A model generated the notes under the pieces. That model saw only the letters and a list, made by a program, of their open reading frames with translations, did not search any database and had not been told where the DNA came from. Shown piece by piece: positions 48,862-60,800 of a DNA stretch of 64,000 nt. How positions within the stretch are numbered: the first letter of the stretch is position 1; each line of letters opens with the position of its first letter. The stretch comes from Streblospio benedicti (lineage: Eukaryota > Annelida > Polychaeta > Spionida > Spionidae). The DNA lies in NCBI GenBank assembly GCA_019095985.1, contig CM032659.1:6631914-6695913 (forward strand), read 5' to 3'. The translations under genes and the position numbers were made by a program.

Positions 48862-51800
48862 GTAACTAACTAACTAACTAACTAACTTACATGTAACTAA
48901 CTAATTAACTAACTAAAGTGATTCAATTGTAGGCACTTTGCCAATTAAAGTGTGCTTTTTCCAGGGCCATTTATGACATTTTAACTAGTATTCAATGCAC
49001 TTTAGCCAGTGTGGAAAATCAATATTACAAGGCAGCAGCAATAGTCTACCCTGGTGCTGCTAGCTGCTGCAAGATCAATATGCATGATGAAACCAGTATT
49101 ATACAGTACACACATGCACAGTACAACCACACTACAGATTATTTGTGGCAGATAACATAATTGTGTACTTTTAATAAAGATTCCTTAATGTTTTAGTTAA
49201 CTTTTAACAGTTCAACATAATTAACAGTAACACTAAAAATAACTAAATATTGAAATAAAATATAAACAGGTTAGTGGAAATAAAAATAAAAACACATTAT
49301 ATGGTAAATTGTATTAAAAGTGCTCAGAGATCACAGTGTCACCATATTAATGTGGACTCATGGTCAATAGATATTTACTTGAGCCATGTTTAGCAATCCA
49401 ATGCAAAGAACGTAGATGTAGAATGCAAATTAGATATCTTTCTTGCCCATGGGTTAAAACTTAGTTGATATTTTTGGTTCATCTTTTATATTCACAACAC
49501 AATATTTTTTTCATACATTAACAGTTTCGCCAAACAACTGTTGGCATCATCAGAATGCTCTTCCCGTGCAATGTCAGGAAGTCAAATATTCCGATCCTGA
49601 CCGATGATAGAATCATACACTCGTGAGAGTTGGTGCCCCCCCTTGCCTCTGTTCATTACCTGCTTGCAGGTTCGGATGTGTACTGATTCTTTGATGGTGC
49701 TGGTCTTCCATTCGCTCTCTCTGTCTATCACTCCAGCTCCATCCCAGTCTATTTCATGGTTCTGCTGGTTCACGTGGTCTGTGATAGCACTCTTGTGTAT
49801 TTCCGTTTGAGACTCTTTCTTTGTGGATCTGGTGTATGCTCCCTTCTGGTTAGCTTCCACATCCTTCTGATGTTCCTTCAGTCTGGTACCAAACTTTCTG
49901 CCCGTTTCCCCGACGTACACTTTATCACATGACTTGCATGGAATCTTGTATACAATTTCACATTTATCCATCTTATCCACTATCTTTCGGGTGTACTAGG
50001 ATGTTCCTGATAGTCTGCATTGGCATCACCGCTGTAGCTACTAAGTGTTTGTTCAAAATTCTGGAGATCCCTTCTGTAACACCTTTCACATATGGTCGGA
50101 TAACCTGGCCTTTTGATCTTTCTGCTTCTTTTCTGTTCTTGTTCTTTTCACTCTTCCTTTCAAGTTTGGTTTCTATCTGGTGTTTCACTCACTGGAATGA
50201 CCATTTTAGGTAGCCACATCTTGTCAAAGCTTCAACTATGTGTTGTTCCTCTTTCTGCCTGTCAACTTCTTCTGTCACTATGTCATTCGCTCTATCTAAG
50301 AGGGTGTGTATAACACCTAACTTGTGTTGCAAAGTGGTGGGAGGAGAAGTGTAGGTACTGGTCAGTGTGTGTCTTCTTTCTATAAACTAGTAATTTCACA
50401 CTCATGTATGGTTTTTGCACAATTAGTGTGTCTAGAAATGTAATGCATCCGTCTCTTTCTTCTTCATGCGTAAACTTGATGCTACCAGTCTCACCACTGT
50501 GTTGAGATGGTCTGTGAGGTTCTGGGAGTCTCCTCTCTTTATCTTCTCTAACACATCATCCACATACCGCTTCCATAGTTGTGTTTTACAAGTCACTGGG
50601 GGAGTGGCTGTTGCTTTGGTCTCTAACCATTCCATGTACAGGTTTGCTACTATTGGTGACACTGGGCTCCCCATAGCTGTGCCAAACTTCTGTTGGTAGA
50701 TTGATCCTCTAAACTGAAAATAAGTTGTTGTGAGTATGAATTCACAAAGGTCCATGATGTCATTTGAATTTAATAACGTACGATTCTTTAGAGATCTGTC
50801 ATTGTTTAAATGGTCCCTTATTATCTGGAGAGCTTTTTCAATAGGGGTGTTTGTAAATAAGGAAACCATGTCATGTGATGCTAAGATTTCATCTTCTATC
50901 ATGATCTCACTCATTTTTTCAGCCAAATCTTTTGATTCAGTAAGACCTACCATCGGTCCTAACAGATCTGTGAGGGCCCTGGCAGCAACTCTCGCGAGTG
51001 TATGATTCTATCCTCGGTCAGGATCGGAATATTTGACCTCCTGACATTGTGCAGGAAGAGCATTCTGATGATGCCAACAGTTGTTTGGCGAAACTGTTAA
51101 TGTATGAAAAAAATATTGTGTTGTGAATAAAGAAAGATGAACCAAAAAAATATTTTATTCCAACACAATGAGCATATTCAAGAATATCAGTTGATATTGT
51201 TCAAGTGACACTGTGCTCTCTTAGCACTTTTGATCTAGTTGTAATATAGGGTTCTACATACAAATCATGGTAACCGTGATTTAAACAAATAATTTCTGAT
51301 AATTGTTCTGCCACCTAAATTTAGGTCGAGATATTTAGTTTGCTGTGCAAAATTGTCACCAATTCAATTGTTTTAAACTAATCCCAAGTACCTGTGTATT
51401 GGAATCACACAGACAATAGATTGCGGCAAATTTTGAAAGCATATCTTTGATGAAGTAGTATTTCCATATCTAATTATTGAATTACCATCGTCTAACGCCC
51501 TCCACTTACAAGAACTCATCAAAAATGCATTGACTCTTCGTTTTCATGCCATCAGGATGCTAATAATCGAATCTACGTGGCTGCCATTCAGCGAAGTCTG
51601 ATCCTCACTGGAGCCAGCCAAACTACTTATGCACTTAACATGACATGTAATAGTTTGTCCATTACGGGGAGCTGCTCCTGAGTCCATGTCGTCACCAGAT
51701 AGTCCCAAGTGGCAAATAGCATGCACCAGAATGTCGTTAATGTTGTTCGTTAGACCACCTCTGTAGTAAGACAAACAAAGCTGTAAGATAAGTGCCACCT

Positions 51801-54800
51801 CAACCTGACCCACCCCCTTTGATTTGCCAATGGTTATGCATGAAATAATGTGAGGAGTGAGGACCTATGGCAATTACATTTTTCAGGATTAGGTTGGAGA
51901 TACTTCTAGTCAGAAGGAAGTGCAACCTTCGTTATTTCGTTATTATACTTATTTTCATGAAATATCCACTTGTCTTTGTAAAAAATTTACATGTTTCTAC
52001 TGGTTAATACAAGTGGGTGAGTGTTTAATCATGACAATGTTTTTTGTATCTCTAATGCATTAGATTTGTCAGAAGTCAATGTTTCGGTGGGGCTACTGAC
52101 AGGCTTCATCAGTATGCATGTACGGTCCAGCCGAACTATGCTGGAGAAGCATGAGTAGTGCGTGCGCTACCTTACTCCCTCGATTCTGGTTCAGGATAGG
52201 TCCTCTCCGCTGGACTATACCCTGATGAAGCTAGGCAGTAGCTTTGACAAACCATCAGATTTTAACAAATGCAATGCATTAATTGAGAGATATGACTGTA
52301 TTCTTCATCGGGAACTCGTAAGACTTCATGATAGCATAATGACGTCAGAATGACGTCATGCGCCGAATTTCAAAACGAGACTCAAACCGAAATCGCGCAT
52401 GCGTACTATTCCACGTCACTTTTAAAAATTTTCGCGAACAAGACACATGTATTTCGGATTACTCCTTGTTTTCTTGGATTACTCCTTGTTTGTGTTTTGA
52501 TTGAATTTGGTTTAACATTCAAAGTGTTACTCTCACCACACGCTTGGGATTACCATAGTGATCTTTACATCGGATTAGTGCGTAGTCGCGTTGTGAGTTA
52601 TTTGTTTTTCGTGTTTGTGTATTGTGTATTGTGAAATGGCGGATTCGCGTGATGTTTCCCCACATGGGGGCCCATGCGGGCGACGGGGACACGACGATCA
52701 CGTTAGAGGATCGAATGGAGAATCAGGTGGATACCAATACAGGTAATCTGACCAGCACACATGCCCCTAACCCCTGGTCTAGGTCAAGAGACCGTAGAAC
52801 CAGTCGGTCACGTTCCCGTTCGGTATCTAGGCCACGAGGCAAAAGGTACCGATCGCGGTCAAGATCGTCGTGTCGAGATGGGCCACGAGGCAAGAGGCAC
52901 AGGTCACGATCAAGTGCATCCCGGTACGAGCCACGAGGCAGACGCCACGGGAGGGATTCAAGGTCACGATCCCCTTCAGTTTGTGATCAGAGGGACTATG
53001 AGTCGGACGGATCACGGGGAGATGACTACGAGCCGGTCATGCCCTCGGCGAAAAGTAGTTCAGCTTGGTCGCTGCCACGCCGCATTGCCGAGACGGCAAA
53101 CACTTATTTCACAACCCATTTTACGGCGGACGAAATGAAGGGTCTGCTGGAGGAGCTGCCCACACCCTCTCATGATTTCCTCAAAGCTCCTGACATGGAT
53201 GAGGACTTGAAAGCGTATTTTGCGGGCAAGAAGGATAAGGTGGTGGCAGCCAGGGACGCCAACTGGCAACATGTTGAGTCGAAGCTCAAAAGAACAATGG
53301 GCCCCCTAGGCAGGCTATGGGAGGCAGCAGACCAGGCCAGGAAAGGCCACCTCACATCAGTAAAAGCAGAGGAGCTACTACGCCTGGTAGAAAAAACAGC
53401 CCTGTTCGTGGGACAAGCGGCGCAATCGGTGACATACTACCGCCGCACAGAGGTGCTATTTCCTGTACTGAAAGAGAAGGAGGAAGTGAAAAAGGCTCTG
53501 CGAAACCATGCAGATAAACTCCCCACGAGTGGGAAACTCTTCGGCAAGGAGTTTCAGGCCGCGGTCTTTAAGGATAAGACCGAGATCAGCGACCTGGTGG
53601 CGCTAGCACCCGGGAGGAAGAGCGCCCATAAACGCCAACAACAGAAACAGAACCAGCAGCGCCCCTAACCGTTCCCAACAAGGGGACAGGAGTCAGCATC
53701 AGAGATCGTCGCAACAGTCTGGTGCATGCATGGGGGCAACAACAACCAGTGGGGGCAACAACAACCAGCCCTTTCCTGCAGCCCAGTCGGGGCACGGTCA
53801 AGGTCAACAAGGCAAAGGCTCTGGCTCCAAGGGGAAGCAGGGGGCAAAAACAACAACCATTGCTTTTCTCATCTTCCCAATCAGCCCGTTCAGTCCCCCC
53901 CCTTACCCCCTGAGAAATGGGCCCAAACCCACAGTTGCAGGCAACCAGCTCCTGCTTGGTCGGACCAGGTGCAGTTGCTGCACGAGATGTCCAGCCTCCA
54001 TCTACAAAGTAGCTTTCCCAAGAGGGTTAGTAGGAGGCGCACAAGATGGGCGTTGCCCTGGCAACAGCTAACCTCAGACACGGAGGTTCTAACCATAGTG
54101 TCCGGTACATGATACCATTGATAAACACGCCACCTCTCAGTACAGGCTTCAGCCCAAAAGTTCTCAAAAGCGGAAACCGACAAAAAGTCGTAGCGCAGAC
54201 ATGGTGTCCAAAAAAGCAGTCGTGAGGGTGACGGAAGCAGTGAACCAAACGAAAGCACACATTTTCCACGTCCCAAAAAGGGCGGGTCATCCCGACCAGT
54301 GTTCAATCTGAAGAAGTTGAACATGAGCGTGGAGTACGTGCACTTCAAAATGGACGGGGATGCCGTTAGTCCTGCTTCAGAAAGACGACTGGTTACTGAA
54401 AATCGACCCCATATTTTTGCATCCCGATTCACCCCAAACACCAGAAGCTCCTCCTCAGGTTTTACTGGGAGGGCAGCTCTTTCAGTACACTTGCTTCCCC
54501 CCTTCGGCCTGGCATCAGACCAAGGGCGTTCACGAAGGCCTTGAAACCCGGTGGTCAGCTTCCTGCGGCGCATAGGGATCAGGATAGTGATATACCTGGA
54601 CGACATGCTACTGATGAAATCAGGACCCCAACAGGCTTGTTCAGGAAGGAAAGACGACCTGCCACCTCCCTGGAAGCCCTAGGGTTCATTGAACAAAAAA
54701 GAAATCCGTCTTGACTCCCACACGGAGACGGAATTCTTGGGGCTCATGGTGAACACAACGATGATGTGTCTCACGTTACGGAGTACAAGAAACAGGAAAT

Positions 54801-57800
54801 CCTGACCCTGTGCAACAACACGCTACAGAGCGCCGGGTGTCAGTCAGAACACTGGCTCAGCTTATAGGCAAACTCGGCGACAGCTTTGGCAATCCCTGCC
54901 AGCTCCCACTCCATTACCGCAACTTGCAATTGTTGAAAATCAGGGCACTGATCTCCCAAACGATAAATCGCACGGCCCAGGTCACGTTGAATGCGAATGC
55001 AAAGAGGACATCAGGTGGTGGATTGCACACCTGAACACGGTGACGGGGGAGGCACTGATTTCGCCTCCCCCCGGATCTGGTGATGGAAACGGATGCCAGC
55101 AACACAGGCTGGGGAGGCATGATCCTGGGAGGTCAGACAGCCAAAGGTCGATGGACGGAATTGGAAGTTGTGGAACACATCAATGCTCTGGAGATGCGAG
55201 CAATCTTGTTGTCGCTGCAGACGCTGGTGAAGAACAGATCGAACCTCACGTTCATGTCAGGTCGGACAACCCGGACGGCATTAGCGCACGTCAACAGGTT
55301 GGGAGGAACCAAATCCCTCTGTTAGTGAAACTCACTCAGCTGATTTGGGACTTCTGTCTGAGACGCCAGATCACGATATCGGCAGAGCACATCCCAGGAT
55401 CTGCGAACGAGCACGCGGATGCTCTGTCCAGGGAGACCCCAGATACGAGCGACTGGAAGCTGGACCCAACGCTCTTCCAGCAGATCAACAGGATTTGGGG
55501 CCCCCTGCTGATAGACCTCTTTGCCAGCAGGACCAACACCCAACTGGACCGTTACATAAGTTGGAAAGCGGACCCTCAGGCAGAAGCGATGGATGCGCTG
55601 ATTTGCCCCTGGCCTCAAGGGACCCTGTATGCTTTCCCACCATTCTGCTTGCTGCCTCGCTGCCTGGCGAAGATACAGAAAGAAGGCTGCAGAGCAGTGG
55701 TAGTGGCGCCAATCTGGAGCAATCAGGCTTGGTACGCCACACTGCTGGAGATGTCAACAGCAGAGCCAATCAGATTGCCAGCAACATTGAACACACTCAC
55801 GTCGACGACAGGCTTGCCACACCCTCTCTTGGTGAACGGGTCTCTGCACTTAGCAGCGTGGATGGTCTCGGGAATCGAGGAAGAGAAGACCAAGTTTCGG
55901 CAGAGGCTGCCGCGATTCTCGCCAATTCAATTCGACCAGGCACCAAGACTGTTTACCAGTCAGCCTGGCAACAGTGGCGTAGCTGGTGCACTGAGAGGAT
56001 CCTTAATCCACTTCAAGCACCTGTGGAGTCTGTAGTCAATTACCTATCAGAGTTGTACCACAGGGACCTGGCATACAACACGATAAACATTCACAGATCT
56101 GCTATCTCACACAACCATCAAGGGATAGAGGGAACCCCCGTGGGCCAACACAAACTGGTTCATAAGCTCATGTTGGGCATCTACAACCAAAATCCTCCCA
56201 AACCCAAATACAAAGATGTATGGGATGTGGACATAGTCCTCAACTTCCTGGACAAAGCAGGCGACAACGCTCACCTGAGTGACAAACTGCTGACGCACAA
56301 AACAGCCATGTTATTGGCACTTACCACAGCAGCGCGAGCTTCAGAACTGCAGGCACTCAACTTAGAGTTCTTTGTCGATCGCGGGGACTACATAGAGTTC
56401 CATTTGACCAAGCCCACGAAAACATGCAGACCGGGCTCAAAACTCAGAACTTTCAAGATTCAAGCGTTTAGCCACAATGCTAAACTGGATGTGGTTGAGT
56501 CAGTACGATGTTATGTGAAACGCACAGCTGCGTGGAGAACGTCGTCAAAGCAGCATGCACTCTTCCTGACTACAACAGGAAAGCACACACCAGTTGCTAT
56601 AGCCACAATCTCAGGGTGGTTGGTTAAACTGATGAAAGATGCTGGAGTGGACACATCCATTTATAAAGGACACTCAACAAGAGCAGCATCAACCTCAAAA
56701 GCAGCACAGATGGGCATGTCAGTACAAGATATCGTGCAACGAGCCAACTGGACAAATGCCAGAACTTTCCACAGGTTTTACCACCGCACATCTAGTGATG
56801 ATGATGTGGATTTCAGCAACCTAGTCCTCAGTAAGCATTGAGCTTTGAACATGCTATCATGAAGTCTTACGAGTTCCCGATGAAGAATTGAAAATTTAAT
56901 GAGGGCGTATAGCGCCAGTAATTAAATTTGAATTCTTTGAGGGAACGAGTAAGACTTCATGAGCCCACCCTGTCTTCACCCACCCTACTATGGACTTCGG
57001 ACTAGGGCTTACAAATTTCATTGATTTTATTTCATTGAATGATTTATGCCAGTCTTTGTGTACTTATCGATGTTCATCTGTTTTAGGTAGACCATCCGCG
57101 TCCCAGTAGCTGCAATCATCAGATTGTAGCTTGTACATATGTATATAGTAGAAGTAGGATTGTAGAAAAAGATGTAGACGAAGTAGAAGACAGTAGCTTG
57201 ATTAGGACGCATACTACCGTCAACCATTTGAGACTGGCAAAGGTTTATTACTAGCCCTTTGGAACCAGGGCTTTGTATGGTAAGCTTGAGTCTTGTTTCT
57301 GCGAAAATTTCTCTAAGTGACGTGGAATAGTACGCATGCGCGATTTCGGTTTGAGTCTCGTTTTGAAATTCGGCGCATGACGTCATTCTGACGTCATTAT
57401 GCTATCATGAAGTCTTACTCGTTCCCTCAAAGAATTCAAATTTAATTACTGGCGCTATACGCCCTCATTAAATTTTCAATTTGTTATGAATAGACCTAAT
57501 GTCAATAAGTCACACTCAGTTGTCAGGACCTATGTAATAAGGCCATTTCTATAATAGCGCGATTGGATCTTTTACGTAGTGAGTGATTTGTAAGTGTCTA
57601 AATGTGTCCTAATAGGACTTCTTCACGGTGATTTCTTTAACCAAATAAAGTGACCACAGCCAAGCAAATTCATTGTTATTTTGATGATGGAATACAATAT
57701 TATGGCGTGCAATTTAGCTAAAAGCCTTCACTGAATGTGGCAGAGTGTATGCACATCAAAGTTAAGCTTTTATCGCGTGTTGCCATTTGCACACATGCAA

Positions 57801-60800
57801 AGGGAGATGGATAAGCTTAAAAGGGCCATCCGTATTATTGCTCAACATGCAGCTGTTTAGGCGACCTTGCATTTTAAGTAATATGTATATGTTCCTGGAC
57901 CTATTTCTTTTTTGTCATCTTATTTGTGGTAAATGAATACTCGTGATCAGATCATGAGATGATGTTTCAACTATGGCTTTCTTTGTGTTGTCAGGTTTCT
58001 GATTTCCTCTTTCATAGTGTCATTTGATGATCATGGCAATATGTGCATTAAAGAAAGTAGAAAATGCTGTTCAAATTATTACGTCTTGAAACAAAAAAAT
58101 TAAATATCTGAAACAGATAGAACAGCGTGGACATAGGGTAGATTCTGTTTTAGCTTATTGAAATGATTCATGTAAAAGACAATTTTATTCATCAAAATTT
58201 ATTTTGGCTGAAACAGTACAACATTTTCATAAACATCTTATTTTATCATCTTATTTAATAGAAGATTCTGGAACATTTTAACGCTTGCTCGTGGTTTTAT
58301 ATCAGTACAATAAGCTTCTAAAGACTACCTCTGACCTTACTGGCAACTGTCATCGGTTTTAATGGTCATGCATGTCCATTTGTTCAGGTGCTTTATTTGG
58401 CATGAACTCTGCAGTGAGAGTATGTCGGGAATTAATACATCTTGTGGTGAGTTGAGGTTGACTTATGGTCGCGCGGCAGTGATAAAGCAGACTACAGCGC
58501 TCTCGTAGCTTCTGCTCACTTAATGGTCATAAAGACAGCTTATAGTCTGCAAATAAAGTTGTTCTTATAGTCCACAAATGTGACATGCTAAATTGATAGT
58601 GCCTATGTAGAAAGGCATTAGGGTGTTTTCATCCTCTAATCAGACTTTATGTTCAGAGCAACAAAAGTGGTCATGTGCACTTTATAGAAGCTGTTGTTTA
58701 TTTTTATCACCGCCTAGTAGTATAACCGTAAAATAATTGTCATTTAAGAGATCGTATAAATCACAAGATCATTTATGGCATCATTTTTGCTTTATCCATC
58801 TTGTTTTATCTTGGATATAAAACATTTGATGAATTTGAACTTAAGAAAGCAGTCAGTCCTTGCTAAAATCATGGGACACAGGACGGGAACAGTCTTTATT
58901 TTGTGCCATGAAATGTCCTGCTGCTTTTGACTCTGCAAATTCTCTGCCTAGAACATAGTACATATATTTGTTCTTGTGTCTGATAGATTGCAAATTATAA
59001 AACAAATTTTTAGTACGTATATGTAGATATTTTTAGCTGAAATGCCTCAAAAGTTACCAGCTACATTCATTGATGAAAATATGAAAATATCACTTTATTG
59101 CGATTGGGGCAATTGGATGATTTATCATTTACGTGCATTAAAAGTTTTGTAGTTTGATATCTACTCAGTCTAACACTGATAATTGCCTTGTGATTCAAAA
59201 TGTATGCTCAACTGTTGGTTAAACATTGATGTATTATTTAAATTAAAATCTTCAATCCATAAACACTTTGAAAGAAGACCTATTATTAAGATTTATGTGT
59301 AAATTGCTTGTTTGTAATACATATGTTTTGGAGAAGCAAACATACAATTAATATGTTAATGCATTTAGTCTGTTGAACCCTTCTAAGGGTGTTGAACAGT
59401 GGCTGTTGGCAGAAAGTTGGACCCATTGATGATTGAGATAGGACACATTTAACTCAAACTTGAAAGGAGTACAAGGGAAATAAAGACTAATCCTAAGTAA
59501 GGGTTTGACATATAAGTAGGAGCCCCGAGGCTACCTGAATGAAAATGTAAATGTAAATGTGCTTATTTACAGTCCCAATTCACAGTTTGTCGTGCTCTAG
59601 CGACATCACCAGGTCATTGGCATCCATACCACACTATATCTTCTTCAACTTCCCGGGGAGCATACAGCACATCGCTACCGTAGGGCAGAGGTGCTTATCA
59701 CTCACAATAGCGTTCACTTGCCTGAACTGTAACTTATTAACGTGTAGTTGTCACAGAGCAGTGTGCAATCTGTTAGAGGTAAGTTTGCTCAACACCTACC
59801 ACCAAATCTGACCGGGAATCGAATCCATGACCTCCTGGTTACGAATCCAACTTCCTGTGCACTCAGCCACAGAAGCACATGACCTACTGACCGGGCTACC
59901 ACGTTTTGCCTGTAGGTGGCTCCATTGGATATCAGTATTTGGCTGGTGTGATTAACACTGGTATCTGTGCCTTTAATGTTGGGCCTGCTGATTTAGATGA
60001 GCTACCTGGTTTTCAAACTAAATGGCCCTGATCTCTAGTGCCATATCAGTCCTTATGTCAATCCCTGTATGTATTAAATAAGTTATTTCTATTCACATGC
60101 ATTAAAAGTGTTAGCTCGTGAAAAATCTGTAAGAATCACTGATGACTGAGCTATTCAAAGCATAATTTTGATACAGACATGAAAACTAGGTGACATTGAA
60201 TACAGTTTGGCTCAAAACGGACTATTATTCATTGTTTACTTCTTAATAAGGCAGTACTCAGATATGAAACACTCAATTAAATACTTGTCATGTAGTATGT
60301 TCAGTCTTACAAATTTGATCTAAATTTACATAAATGTATCTCTTAATAACATCCACTTTACTTAAGATGACTGTGTATACAAGATTAAAAACACCAATAT
60401 CCTTATATGATGTTGCAGAACCTCTCTGAGCATTTATTGCTCAATTATCAAAATGATTTTAATTGAGACCTAATCAGCTTTCATCCATCTTTTGTTTAAA
60501 ATCATTTGTGGGTGATATTTATTTGCTGCAGTCACATACAAACTTCTTCATTGAGCTTTGCTTTTACACTGATGATCATCATCGTGAGGACAGTGAAAAT
60601 TACTGCTATTCTAATATAAAGACATGCACATGTTGGAAACTTTAACATAGGAATGAAACAACTCCCTGCCTGAATATTTTAGATGTTTTGATACAATCCG
60701 TAATGTCAGAGAAAAAAGGTCATACAAATTTTATTATATGATTAAAATAGGTTTATTGTGTAGTCCAGAGACATTGCTCTGCCCTCGTAAAGTCTTTACA

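Larger units (their letters stand above)
49468..51152 (-). mobile_element. Penelope-like element with inverted terminal repeats, 5' truncated
   Basis: Arms of about 165 bases (49468-49632 and 50986-51152) are inverted copies carrying 'gttcatctt', 'acaacacaatatt', 'tttcgccaaacaactgttgg' and 'caaatattccgatcctgacc'. Between them, on the minus strand, lie the C-terminal part of a reverse transcriptase and a GIY-YIG endonuclease, the layout of endonuclease-bearing Penelope-like elements. The N-terminal RT part is absent. It sits in dpy19l intron 2, opposite to the gene. Confidence 0.88.
52300..57481 (+). mobile_element. DIRS-type tyrosine-recombinase retrotransposon
   Basis: A 5.2-kb element with the full DIRS plan: inverted terminal repeats, gag-like ORF, reverse transcriptase/RNase H, tyrosine recombinase and an internal complementary region before the right terminal repeat. 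ATT is found at both edges (52300-52302, 57479-57481), and its complement lies once at the internal junction (56886-56888), as expected of insertion from a circle without target duplication. The terminal repeats are nearly identical over about 100 bases, suggesting a young insertion. The gag and recombinase frames look open; the RT/RNase H stretch shows several breaks, so the copy as a whole is treated as a recent fossil. Same orientation as dpy19l, in its intron 2. Confidence 0.92.

Noticed and set aside
48776-48916. CRISPR-like regular repeat
   Set aside because: Simple CTAA tandem repeat without spacers, in an animal intron.
57027-57386. 119-codon minus-strand open frame starting [12 protein letters not shown]
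   Set aside because: The same peptide start occurs at 52350 on the plus strand because both lie in the DIRS inverted terminal repeats; not a gene.
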